Origin: Piper betle
Taxonomy: Eukaryota > Streptophyta > Magnoliopsida > Piperales > Piperaceae
Direction: 5' to 3'
Assembly: GCA_033002965.1 (NCBI GenBank)
Contig: JAURVB010013931.1
Span: forward strand, 62,001-126,000
Length of the DNA stretch: 64,000 nt
The notes under the pieces were generated by a model. The model made no database searches and was not told where the DNA came from. It saw nothing but the letters and a program-made list of their open reading frames with translations. This document shows positions 26,434 through 36,730 of the stretch, one piece after another. Made by a program: the position numbers and the translations under genes. Numbering within the stretch: position 1 is the stretch's first letter; the number at the start of each line of letters is the position of its first letter.

Positions 26434-27320
26434 AATAAGATTCTTGTACGACCCTTTTTCTTAATTACTTTACCAAGTATAGTCTCAGATCTTTTAGCAA
26501 ATATCTCCATGGTAATCCGTCTATCTCAAACGTCGGAACGGAAATACTAAAATAAGGATGCGTATAAGGACGCCAATGATCTTACTCTCTTTGAGACAAA
26601 GCCTAAGATGTTCGGGTTAGCACCCACATATCCAGTAAGACCCACGTAAGGAATCACATAAGAAGCAAGCAGATAGTTGAGAGAATTGTTGTATGGATTG
26701 AATGGAGGGCGCAGGCGATATCCCACGGCGTCGTCGAACAGCTTTGCGAAGTTGTCCGTACTCAAATTCAGCAGAGGCCTCGGAAACCCGCCCACAGTAG
26801 AAATGATAGCCCTGAAATATTGATAACATGATAGCTTGCAAGCATTTCAAAGAACCCGTTACTTCTAATGTTCACAGATTTGATTATAAGTACGTACCTC
26901 AAATGGTCAACCTCTTGGTATGCAAACTCTTCGATGATGGCCCGTGTGAGGTGGTCAAGGTCGGCCTGCTGGGCGCCGATGGGAGGGGGCCACCCTTGGC
27001 CAGCTCCGGCTCAAAGCAGTCGAGTCCATAGCCGAGAGCTCCGAACAGGAAGTACTCGGCCTCCAAGAACTCCAGGTTGAGAGCAACATGGAGGAGGTCC
27101 CTGTCAATGGGGTAGACGGGTTTCGTGTCCGGCGGTGGAGGCAGTGGCCGGCATTTTGGGCCTTCTCCTACTGAGTACCCATCGCCTATACCGAAGGAGT
27201 ACTCTGGAGGAAGCTCTTCACAAGTAGGAGAAACATCAGACGTCTGATCATCATCACCCATTGATCCATAGTGAAAGAAAACAAAACCCAGAAGAAGAAG
27301 AAGCAAATTTTCATCCTCAT
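25897..27320 (-). CDS. desiccation-related protein PCC13-62-like (ferritin-like), with frameshifts
   Basis: Exons, minus strand: 27320-26898, 26811-26586, 26264-25897, with GT/AG introns. The family (PCC13-62 of resurrection plants) is a secreted or vacuolar ferritin-like helical protein linked to drying and stress. Conserved parts: YPIDRDLLHVALNLEFLEAE and FLFGALGYGLDCFEPELAKG (exon 1), GGFPRPLLNLSTDNFAKLF and SYVIPYVGLTGYVGANPNIL (exon 2), VESGQDAVIRALLYER, EPYDLTVAEFTIRISNLRNR and the end GRIAEEFLE (exon 3). Six sites each lack one base: about 27306 (signal peptide), 26985-26989 (C run), about 26190, about 25988, 25948-25951 and about 25926. Restoring one base at each makes exon lengths 425, 226 and 372, fitting the phases exactly and predicting 340 aa with a hydrophobic signal peptide. 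As written it is a pseudogene; consensus error is the alternative. TATA box upstream at 27402-27418. Confidence 0.85.
26392..26432. repeat. (TTA)n microsatellite in intron 2 of the PCC13-62-like gene
   Basis: About thirteen TTA units lying between exons 2 and 3 of the minus-strand gene. Confidence 0.95.
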
Positions 27321-27401
27321 GACAGCGGTGATCAAGTCGCAGAGGAGGCGATTAAGTTTGCACGGGACGGGTGGGATATGACGATGAAGACATGCAAGCT
27401 A

Positions 27402-27418
27402 TGTATATATATATATAT
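27402..27418 (-). promoter_or_regulatory. TATA box, PCC13-62-like gene
   Basis: An alternating TA stretch about 85 bp upstream of the minus-strand start codon at 27320. It is microsatellite-like, so the exact core element is uncertain. Confidence 0.4.
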
Positions 27419-28019
27419 TTGAATTGTAGAAAAAACAGGGTAGCGTCCATGATTATACAATGTCGTACGTTGGAGAATGGAGTGGCGTGAAAGAGGAAAA
27501 GTTTGATAGATTAGGATACGGTGAGCGAAGAGGAGTTGCTACCAACATCAGATGGCATGGTTGAAACGCCGATTAGTTTCTTGAATCGTCCACTTCGGGT
27601 GCACTTCACCTTCTGCTATCTACGTTCATTAAAAAGCGATCTACGTACAGTAGCCAGATACAAAACGGTCGCCAGAAGGGGAAATACATGTCAAAATCTT
27701 AAGTAGCTTGCATATGGGCCGCAGCTTTGCGCCTTTCGAGCCACGAGTTAGCTAGCCAGTCAAAGGTTTGTGCATACGTATCCATTTGTCACGCGAGGTA
27801 GTGATTCGGAGTAACCACAGCTCACAACCGTAGCTAACGTGTGTTGAGGGGAATGAGAAGAAGTTAAGTGGGCGGTGAGCAGTAGCAAGGAAACAAAATA
27901 TCATTCTCCTCTTCTAAGACTCCTATAATTTCTTCTGTCTTTTTTCCACAGAAAGTTTTTCCTTCACGTTTCTCCCCTTCTACTCGATGTTAGGCCATTA
28001 CTTGTCAAAAGACTCCAAA

Positions 28020-28692
28020 CCATTATCCTTGCATGGTTGGGCAACTTGATTTGATCCCAATTCAAATTAAGTTTTTATTATGAAATTATATTATTTTTTA
28101 AAAATTTATTCTATAATATTAACTTAACTCGAGTCGAGATCGAGTAAAATTTTTTTATAAAATTATTTTATTTTTTTTTCAAATTTATTTCATAATATTA
28201 ACTTGGCTCAGGTCAGGATCGAGTCAATTTTTTAACAAAATTATTTTATTCTTTTTAAAATTTATTTCTTAATACAAACTTAATTCGATCCCGACTCAAG
28301 TCAAGTTTTTATTACGAAAATATCCTCCCCTATTTCTTCCTCCCACTATTTTGCCGCGCCACCCCACCGCCGGTGACCTCGCCGTCGGCCGCCCGCTCGC
28401 CAACGCTTTCGCCGCCTCGCGGGTTGGTGGGCCAACTGGAAAACGTGGGGGGAGGAAGGTGGCCGCTTGGAGGGGTGAGGGGGAAGCGACGCGGGGTTGC
28501 CGCTGTAGCTAATGGTGGCGGTGGGGGACAGGCTGTGAGCAGGGCCAGTGGCTGGGTGTGGGTGATGGCCAGGCAGGGCGGGGCCGGGGCGGTGGCAAAA
28601 ACCGGCGGTGGGGAGGGAGGAAGGCATAAAAAAATATAGAGAAGGGGTTGGAAATAGAGGATGGATTGTGGGCTGTCCCTATAGCAGATGAG

Positions 28693-28693
<1 letters not shown>
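28020..28693. mobile_element. TA-bounded foldback element A (half element)
   Basis: AT-rich core units (28060-28330) with TTTTTATTATGAAATTAT-like arms joined by ACTCGAGTCGAG and GACTCAAGTCAAG. These are followed by the family's shared GC-rich block (GCCGCGCCACCCCACCGCCG at 28351), a purine-rich GC arm and a (TA)n boundary at 28694. Only the right half is present; the left side fades into unique sequence. Long proline/glycine/arginine open frames here are compositional, not genes. Confidence 0.6.

Positions 28694-28757
<64 letters not shown>
28694..28757. repeat. (TA)n microsatellite, boundary of elements A and B
   Basis: About 32 uninterrupted TA units following GAGC. Confidence 0.97.
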
Positions 28758-28758
<1 letters not shown>

Positions 28759-28783
28759 TGTGCTACTAGCACAACATTCTTCT

Positions 28784-28840
<57 letters not shown>

Positions 28841-28850
28841 AGAATGTTGT
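28758..28850. repeat. perfect 14-bp inverted repeat enclosing (TA)n
   Basis: ACAACATTCTTCTC (28771-28784) and GAGAAGAATGTTGT (28837-28850) are exact reverse complements enclosing a pure TA run (28786-28836), itself able to fold back. Just left is a further small hairpin, TGTGCT ACT AGCACA (28759-28773). The DNA could extrude as one long cruciform. Confidence 0.9.
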
Positions 28851-29612
28851 ACTGCGGCACAACCATTTTGGCTATGCTGCAGTATTCCAGCCGTTGGATT
28901 TAATCCAACGGCTGGATAAAAATAAAAATAAAAAATCTGGTGGCATCGTTGCCGCCGCCGACTGACGCGTCGCTGCCACCCTGGCCGACGTGATGCCACC
29001 CCCTGCCCCGCTCGTCGCCGACGGTGCGGCGACGTAACCCCCCTCGCGGCAATGGGGCGGCGGATCTAGCCGCCCTGTCTCTTCCCCTGCCGCACCCTGC
29101 CGCCGGGCGAGCCACCCCACCCCCACCCCGTCAAGGCCGTTGCCCGCAGCCACCCCGTCCCCCGCCCCCCACCCCGCCGCGCGACGCCCCCATCCCCCGC
29201 CGCCACCCTGCCTCTTCCCCTGCCGAGCCCGCCGCCGGGCGACACCACCGCCACCCCGTCGGGGCGGCTGCCCCGCAGCCACAAAGCCGCGCGAGGCCCC
29301 CCCGTCCCCCGCCGCCACCCCGCAATGCCACACCCCCCCGCCCAGTCCCCGCCGCGCCCCACTCGGCCCCCGCCCGCCACCCCGCCGCGCAGCGCCTCGC
29401 ATGGCGACCCGCGACCACCTTGCCCCCACCCCCCCCCGGCCGTTGCCGTGGCCGGGCACCCTTCCCGCCCCCACCGCCGTCGCTGCTGCGGCGGCGCCGG
29501 CGGCCCCCTCATTTTTTGGATCTTGGCCGTTGGATGCTAATCCAACGGCCAAGATCAAACTCCAGCACAGCCAAGATGGCTGTGCTGGAGTACAAGAAAC
29601 TTATTTCCACAC
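28837..29612. mobile_element. TA-bounded foldback element B (~0.78 kb)
   Basis: Terminal inverted repeats of about 85 bp. The left end reads TTGTACTGCGGCACAACC ATTTT GGCTATGCTGC and then a CCGTTGGAT hairpin. The right end, reverse complemented, reads TTGTACTCCAGCACAGCC ATCTT GGCTGTGCTGG and then a CCGTTGGAT hairpin. Each terminus thus carries two hairpins. The left inner one (28887-28915) has 14-bp perfect arms and a 1-base loop. The right inner one (29519-29556) has 17-bp perfect arms, and the right outer one (29559-29591) 14-bp perfect arms. The interior is very GC-rich and C-biased. It is bounded by (TA)n on the left and (CA)n(TA)n on the right. No transposase is encoded. Confidence 0.7.
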
Positions 29613-29635
29613 ACACACACACATATATATATACG

Positions 29636-31668
29636 ATTATATTACAGTGCGCTGCGTGAAAATGCAGTGCACTGGGCAGCTCATTGATCGCAGGCCGTCG
29701 GATCACGGCCCACAACATCCCACCCCCCCCCGTCGATGAAATTTCCCGCCTGATCGCTTCCCGGCCGCCCTTGCCCCGCCCTGCCGCTGCCCCTGCCCCT
29801 GCTGGCCTCCCCAGCCCTGCCGCCGCCCAACCCTACCCCGCCCCAACCCCTGCTGGCCGCCCCAACCCCCGCCATCGCTCGTAGCCGACGGGCGGGGACG
29901 GCCAGAGGGGGTGGTCGCAGGGACGGGCGAGAGGTGGTCGGCTGGGATGGGTGAGGTTGCCGGCGGTGAGGTGGCGCGGAAACAGAGGGGGGGTGAGAAA
30001 CAGGGGAGGGTAATATGGTAATAAAAATTTTACTCGATCACATTCGAGCCAAATTTTTATTACAAAATAAATTTTAAAATAAAATAAAATAATTTTATAA
30101 TAAAAATTTAACTCGTAATCTACTCCGAGCCATAACTCGAGTTAATACTATGAAATAAATTTTAAAAAATATAAAATAATTTTGTAATAAAAATTTGACT
30201 CGATTTGGAGAGAACCGAGTCAAGTTTTTATTATGAAATTATTTTATTTTTTTTAAAATTTATTTCATAGTATTGACTCGAGTCTGACTGAGTCAAATTT
30301 TTATTACGATATTATTTATTTTGTTAAATTTTTTTTGTAATAAATTTGTTTGATAATAAAAAATTGATTCGATATCGCTTGGGACAGAGTCAAGTTTTGA
30401 TTACAAAATAAATTTAAAAAACACTTGATTCGGTCACCCCAGCTCCCGACTCGAGCAATATTAAGAAATTAATTTTAAATAATAAAATAAAATAATTTTG
30501 TAATAAAAACTTAACTCGCTCCCTACTCAAGTCAATATTATGAAATAAAATTTTAAAAATTTAAAAATAATTTCGTAATAAAAACTTGACTCGCTCGTGA
30601 CCAGATTCAATATTACGAAATAAATTTTTTAAAAAAATTAACAAAATTATAATATTTACTCGAGTCTAGAGCTAGTCAAGTTTTTATTACAAAATTATTT
30701 TATTTTATTTGTTAAAATTTATTTCGTAATATTCGCTCGAGTCGGGAGCGAGTCAAAATTTATTACCTCATCTGTTTAGGCGCGCCACCCCTGCCGGCGA
30801 CCTTGCCGCCGGCAGCTCGTTGGCCAACAATGTCGCCACCTCGGGGTTGGATGGGCCTGCTGGGAAATATGGTGCGCCAGTCTTGTGTGGGACCAAATAA
30901 AGTTTTTATTACAAAATTATTTTATTTTTTAAATTTATTTCGTAATATTGACTCGATCTTGTGTGCGATTGAATCAAATATTTATTATAAATTTTTTTTA
31001 TTTTTTAATTTATTTCGTAATATTGACTCGATCTCGTGCGAGATCGAATCAAGTATTTATTATAAAATTTTTATTTTTTTAATTTATTTCGTAATATTAA
31101 CTTGAGTCAAGGACCGGAGTAAAGTTTTTATTACGATTTTACCTTCTCATGTTCCCCCCGCTCTCTCTTGCCGTGCCACCCGCGGGAGGGGGGGGGTGAT
31201 GGCTACGAGCGAGGACAGGGGGCAGGTGGCTGGGCGCGGCGGGCAGAGGGCAGGGGTGGCCGGCATGGGCAAGCGGAGCGGCAGGGCGGCCTGCAAGGCG
31301 GGGCGGCTGCCGAACGGGGGCATGGGCTGGCCAGCAGGCGGGGCTGGGGCGGCAAGCGGGGGCTGGGGCGGCAAGCGGGGGCAGGGGCAGGGCAGGAGCT
31401 TGGCGGGGGCAGGGCCGGCGGGGGCAGGGGCAGCAGCGGGGTGGGGGCAAGGGTGGGGGAAGGGGTGGCCGGCGGGACGGGGATATGGGGTGGCGGCGGG
31501 CGGTGGCCGACGGCGGCCGGCAGGGGCGGCGACGGGAGGCTGAAATTGGTGGGGGGGAGAGAGGAATTGTGAAGGTTGATTGTGGACCGTTGGATTAGAT
31601 CCAACGGTCCACAATAGGCAGCGCATTGGCGCTGCCAAAATAGGGCAACGCACTATAGCGCTACCCTA

Positions 31669-31671
<3 letters not shown>
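29636..31671. mobile_element. TA-bounded foldback element C (~2.0 kb)
   Basis: The left end ACAGTGCGCTGCGTGAAAAT and the right end, reverse complemented (TATAGTGCGTTGCCCTATTT), align, and both continue into a CCGT[T/C]GGAT palindrome. The right one, 31580-31614, has 16-bp perfect arms and a 3-base loop. The order is GC-rich arm (29690-29990), AT-rich core of alternating units (30000-30775), shared GC block (30780-30870), more core (30890-31140), G-rich arm (31145-31560), hairpins, then (TA)n. Apparent open frames (Gly/Arg or Pro/Ala rich) are composition artefacts. Confidence 0.65.

Positions 31672-31707
<36 letters not shown>
31672..31707. repeat. (TA)n microsatellite between elements C and D
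   Basis: Uninterrupted TA run shared as the boundary of two foldback elements. Confidence 0.95.
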
Positions 31708-31711
<4 letters not shown>

Positions 31712-33738
31712 AGTCTACAATGTGCTGCCATGATTTGGCAGCGCATGCAACGTATTTTGCTTGAAGTCGTTGGATCAAAATTCAATGGCCCAGAACAAGA
31801 TCCCGTTTTTCCTCCCACCCTCCCCCGTTTCTTTTCTACTTCACCCCCGCTGGATTTCGCCGCCCCCGGCCCCGCCCCCACCCCACCCCCTCAGCCTTAG
31901 CCCCACCCCTGGCCATGCCCGCAGCCGCGATACCCCACCGCCCCCGCCTGATGCTGCGGCGGATCCCCCCACTTTGCTCCCTCCCACCCCTCATGCTGCC
32001 ACCATCCCCCCCACCCCCCACCCGCACCACGTGCCGCGGCCCCCAGCCCCGTTGGCGATGCAGCTACAATGTTGGCCAGCGATCGGCCGGTGGTGAGGTC
32101 GCCAGCGGTGGGGTGGCACGATAATACATAGGGGGGAAGAAACAAGGGAGGTAGTTTCGTAATAAAAACTTTGACTCGAGTCAAGATCGAGCCAAATTTT
32201 TATTACTAAATAATTTTTTAAAAAAAGTAATTTCATAATAAGAATTTGACTCGAGCCTTACTTGAGTTAAGTTTTATTATGAAATTAATTTTTTTAAAAA
32301 ATAAAATAATTTCATAACAAAAACTTAACGTAGTCCCGACTCGAGTCAAAATTTCGTAGAGTAATAAAAACTTTACGAAATATATATTACGAAATAAATT
32401 TTTAAAAATAAAATAATTTCGTAATAAAAACTTGAGTTGAACCTGCATGGGGAGGGGCCGAGTTATGTTTTTTCGTTACTAAAATTATCTTATTTTTTAG
32501 AAAAATTATTTCATAATAAAACTTAACTCGAGTGAGGGTGAGTCATTGTTACAAAAATTTTAAAAATAACAATAATTTTGTGATCACGATCGGTCCCAAC
32601 TCGAGTCAATAATTTAATAAAGTAATAAAAACTTTACGATATATATATTACGAAATAAATTTTAAAAAATAAAATAATTTCATAATAAAAACTTTAGTTG
32701 ATCCCGCATGGGGAAGGGCCAAGTCACGTGTTTATTACGAAAATTTTATTTTGTTAAATTTATTTTGTAATATTGACGCGAGTCGGTACAAGGTCAAGTT
32801 TTTTATTATGAAATTATTTTACTTTTAAAAAAAATTATTATCATAATAAAAATTTAACTCAAGGCGGGCTCAAGTCAAATTTTTATTACAAAATTATTTT
32901 TTTAAATAAATTTATTTTGTAAAAAAAAATTGACTTGAGCCCGACTCGAGTTATGTTTTTATTATGCAATAATTTTGTTTAAAAATAAAATAATTCTTGT
33001 AATAAAAACATGACTCGGCCCCTCCTCATACGGGATCAACTGAAATTTTTATTACGAAATTATTTTATTTTTTAAAATTTATTTTGTAATATATATTTCG
33101 TAAAAATTTTATTACTTTACGAAATTATTGACTTGTGTCGTAGACTGCATTAAGTTTTTATTGTGAAATTATTTTATTTTTTTAAAAATTATTTCATAAT
33201 AAAAATTCAACTCTGAGTTAGGCTCGAGTTAAATTTTATTGCGAAATTATCTTTTTATAAAAAAATTATTTCGTAGTAAAAATTTGACTTGATCCTGACT
33301 CGAGTCAAGTTTTTATTACAAAACTACCCTCCCCTTGTTTCTTCCCATCATGTATTGCCGTGCCATCCCACGTCGGCGACCTCGACGTCCGGCCGCTCGC
33401 TGGCCAACACTGTTGTTGCGTCGCACGTCTGGGTTGGAGGTCGCGGCGTGGGGGCAAGGGGAAGGGCGTCTACACGCAAGGGCAGGGGGAGTGGGCCGCG
33501 GCGCTGGCCGGGGCAGGGGGTGTGTGGGGGGGTGGTGGAGCAAAGCGGGGAGCTGCCGTAGCAGCGGTCGGGGGTAGTGGGGTACTGTGGCTGCGGGCAG
33601 GGCTAGGGCCGAGGGGCGGTGGAATCCGGTGGGGTGTGAAGTCGAAAAGAAATGGGGAAGAGGGGGGGGAGAGGAAAAGGGTTCTTGTTTAAGCGACATG
33701 CGCTGCCAAATCATGGCAGCACATTGCAGACTCCTCCT
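31708..33738. mobile_element. TA-bounded foldback element D (~2.03 kb), best-preserved copy
   Basis: The 40-bp ends are inverted copies: left (31709-31747) AGGAGTCTACAATGTGCTGC then CATGATTTGGCAGCGCATG; right (33698-33738), reverse complemented, AGGAGTCTGCAATGTGCTGC then CATGATTTGGCAGCGCATG. Inside the ends the similarity continues for over 100 bp (CCATTTCTTTTCGACTTCAC on the right, CCGTTTCTTTTCTACTTCAC on the left), then the shared GC block appears inverted at 32060-32125 and direct at 33355-33425. The centre (32150-33330) is AT-rich, made of 75-90-bp units alternating in orientation around GACTCGAGTC-type palindromes. Both outer flanks are (TA)n. No coding capacity was recognised. Confidence 0.75.
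32150..33330. repeat. alternating inverted AT-rich satellite core of element D
   Basis: Units run TTTTTATTACGAAATTATTTTA, an A/T spacer, then its reverse complement, separated by GACTCGAGTC-like joints at about 32177, 32250, 32338 and onward. There is a higher-order pattern: a phrase with GCATGGGGA[G/A]GGGCC at about 32443 and 32707 recurs in inverted form at about 33017 (GGCCCCTCCTCATACGGGAT). The core is thus a nested palindrome and not a simple head-to-tail satellite. Confidence 0.75.
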
Positions 33739-33749
33739 ATATATATATG

Positions 33750-36034
33750 TTCGGGCGCGGGATCGTCCGCCCCCTCGAATCGGTTCTTTGTGTGATTCGA
33801 GGTTTAAAGGTTCGGTGGGACCGAGGCGCCCTTGCCGCGCAAAGAGATAGTGCGATGGAAATAGAAAATATTACAAACACATGAAATGACACGCAGGGAA
33901 TTTTTTACGTGGTTCCTTAGGGTTCAATCCCTAAGTCAGTCCACGGTGAGAATGTGCTCACAATCCACTAATTTTCCTTCGATTTTTACACATTACACAT
34001 CATAGTGGAATTTTGCCACTTTTTTTACTCCAATGCCAATATTTATCCCCTTCTGCTCTTTAAATCTTAAAATGACCCCACCAATGTGTCCAGAGCGTCC
34101 AAAAACGGTGGGGTAGCAAGTTTAGGCTCAATCCAAGATCTATAATGCCTTCAAATTATTTCTGGAACAATAATACACTGAACCGGGCCGTTCCGGGTTG
34201 GTTTAAACCAAATAAATACTGGACCGGACCGGATGGCGTGCGCAGGCTGTCTTTCCTTTATGCGTACGCCAGTCTGCTTGTGGTACACGGTGCGCCAACT
34301 CGAATCCGGGTCACAGGGCGGGTCTTGGACACGATCACGGGTCCGTGTCTGTTCGCGGGTCTAACAATTTGTGGGGCAGATGGATCTGACACGGACCTGG
34401 CAGGAAAGCGGACTCAGTCAGAGGTAAACGGGCACCACAAACCCGCTTATAGGGTGACGCGGCGGCGCTTTTGGGACTTCGGCGGCGGCTTTTCCGGCAA
34501 CTGAATGGTGGCGGAGTTCACCTAGAACAGTAGATCTCAGAATGGTGAAGGTCTTGGCGGTGGTCCGACAGTCAGAGGCGGCTCCGGTCGGTCGGTCGGA
34601 TGCCGGAAAGTTAGACACTTTCTACACTTTTGTGCTACACTGCTCCGATCGGTCACTTCTCAATTTTTTCCGGCGACCTCAGTGACGAAATCACGGTGGA
34701 TCTCCGCTTGGGCTTCCTATATCACTCCATCCATCTTCACTTGATATCACGACGTAAGGGCCGGGAACGACCGGTGCCGATCGAAAAACCGCCGCGAAAT
34801 CAGCTCTCCGCGACTGTTTCCGCTCTGTTTCTATCTTTTTCCTCTGGTCGGATGGGTCTCTTCCTGGCTTTTCTCCGGCGACTGCAATGGCGAACACCGG
34901 GAAGCTCACTTTGGGTTTGTAAACTGCTCCTCCTTTTTCACTTTGGTCACCACTTTGGGGCCGGTAACTACCGGCGGTGGTCGGAAAACCGCGGTGAAAT
35001 CTGGCTTTTGCTGCTGTTACTGCTCTGTTTTCGGACTGCTGAGATGGGTTACTTCGTGGCAAAATTCTGGCGACGGTGGTCTTCTCTGATGGTCGGCGGT
35101 AGTGCAGTGATGGGCGGCTTCCTCTTCGGCAACAAGCGGCGGTAGCAAAGCAGTAATCTTTTATGGCAACAGGCTACGTTCCATGGTAATCAGCAATGCA
35201 AGGGGTAGCGGCTTCTTCCTTGGACGGACGGCAGCAACCCTCCTCTGAAAAACAATCAGCTTCACAACGGCGGCGGGAACCTGATAGTGGGACTCCTAGT
35301 CAGCACAGCGGCAGCGCTTCAGGAACTCCTTCGAGTCAACGGCTTGGCTGATGGTTGTTGATCCGACAAACTCCAAAGCAGCAAGGCTCTGGCGTCTTCT
35401 TCTTGGTGGCTCAAAACAGATCAATGACGGGCTTCAACTACAAAGGGGTGAAATGCTTTAGCATCCACGGCGGCAAGGAACAGAGCAGCAACTCCCAACG
35501 GGATAGCAGATGTCCTCTTTGTCCGAGCTTTTGTTGTCGGCTTTGGGAGGCGGCAACTTCTATAAAATAAACTTCACAGGTATGGCGCCAATTTGTCGGG
35601 AATACTTCTCTCTTCTTTTCCTTTCCTTCTTTTCTCCTCTCCAGCAACAACTTTCACTTTGGACTCCTCCGTCGAAAGTCTTGGCAGGGTGGTGTCGGGG
35701 AGCACTCCAAAGTTGGTAATAATGGGTCAGGGGTCACCTTAGATAGATCTTAGGCGAGGGGCTCCTCCCTTTTCTTCTTCTTCCGTGCTTCTGTCTTTTT
35801 TAACGTACAAGCCCCGCTTTCCCAATACGTCCGGCTTTGTCTTTTATAGAGTTTTCCACGCTTCTTCTGTTTCGAGATTACGGGCGTGGGATCATAAACC
35901 GTCAGGATTTTCCACCCAAATTCTCTCCTTCAGTTTTGAATGACGGAGACTTTTCTCTTGTAATCTCCTCTGGCAGTTTTAGAATAGCATGGACCAATTC
36001 TTCAGAAATTATACACGTGGCCGGATAAATACGT
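33750..36034 (+). other. 2.3 kb unassigned insertion between foldback elements, possible LTR-type sequence
   Basis: The block starts TGTTCGGGCGCGGGATCG and ends GTGCAAACA, between two TA-rich element boundaries. TTTTTTACGTGGTTCC at 33902 is a phrase often seen in plant LTRs. Diverged ~200-bp tandem units (34758-34885 and 34957-35085, sharing GGCCGG.AAC.ACCGG and AAAACCGC) make up the GC-rich middle. A gypsy PBS-like TGGCGCCAATTTGTCGGG follows at 35583. No protein domain was recognised in any frame, so the identity is open. Confidence 0.3.
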
Positions 36035-36039
36035 GCAAA

Positions 36040-36724
36040 CATTATATATGTATGCGCTGCCGCATTTGGCGGTGCATACATAGGCGGCCACTTGGATTGA
36101 AATCCAACGGCCCCTCACGTATTTCTTCTTTCCACCGCCGCCCCCACCCCCCCCCCCTCCTTCCCTCCTCATTACTCCCCATCTGATCGGCCGCCGCCAC
36201 CCGCCCCGCCCCGGCCCACCCCCCGCTTCCCTTTCCCGCTGCTCCGCCCACTGCCCCCGCCCCCCCCTAGCGATGCTCCCCCACCACCCACGGGCCGCCA
36301 CCTTTCTACCCCGCCCCTGTCTGTAGCCGCTTGCCTTGGGTCGAGATCGAGTTAATTTTTTATTATGAAACTATTTTATTTTTAAAAAATTATTTCATAA
36401 AAAATTGACTTGAGTCAGGATCGTGTCAATTTTTTATTACAAAATTATTTTATTTTTTTAAAATTATTTCATAATAAAAACGTGACTTAGTCGGAATCGA
36501 ATCAAGTTTTTATTACAAAATTATTTTATTATTTTTAAAATTTATTTCATAATAAAAAATTGACTCCAGTGGAGATCAAGAAATTATTTTATTTTTAAAA
36601 AAAATTATTTAATAATAAAAACTTGACTTGAGTCTTAAAAATTTAATTTAATAATAAAAACTTGACTCCAAGCGGGCAGCCACAGCTGCGGACGGTGGCG
36701 GGGGAGGAAGGTAGCAGCCCAGGG
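36040..36724. mobile_element. TA-bounded foldback element E, left part
   Basis: Left terminus GTATGCGCTGCCGCATTTGG forms a hairpin with GGCGGTGCATACA. A degenerate CTTGGATTGAAATCCAACGG palindrome follows, then a C-rich arm, then an AT-rich core (36340-36675) with the family's TTTTTATTACAAAATTAT units. It is interrupted at 36725 by a solo LTR; the rest resumes at 40608. Confidence 0.6.
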
Positions 36725-36730
36725 TGTAAC

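Noticed and set aside
28060..28330. Regular hairpin units that might be mistaken for a CRISPR-like or bacterial repeat array
   Set aside because: There are no constant repeats with unique spacers; the units alternate in orientation and vary in length, in a eukaryotic context.
28900..29740. Long overlapping open frames rich in Pro, Arg, Ala or Gly on both strands (also at 31140-31650, 33290-33710, 37035-37435 and 39670-40215)
   Set aside because: They are open in several frames at once because of extreme GC content and lie inside foldback or LTR sequence. None shows a domain or splice logic.
35583..35600. TGGCGCCAATTTGTCGGG as a Ty3/gypsy primer-binding site
   Set aside because: No paired LTR and no gag frame downstream were found; kept only as a hint in the region entry.
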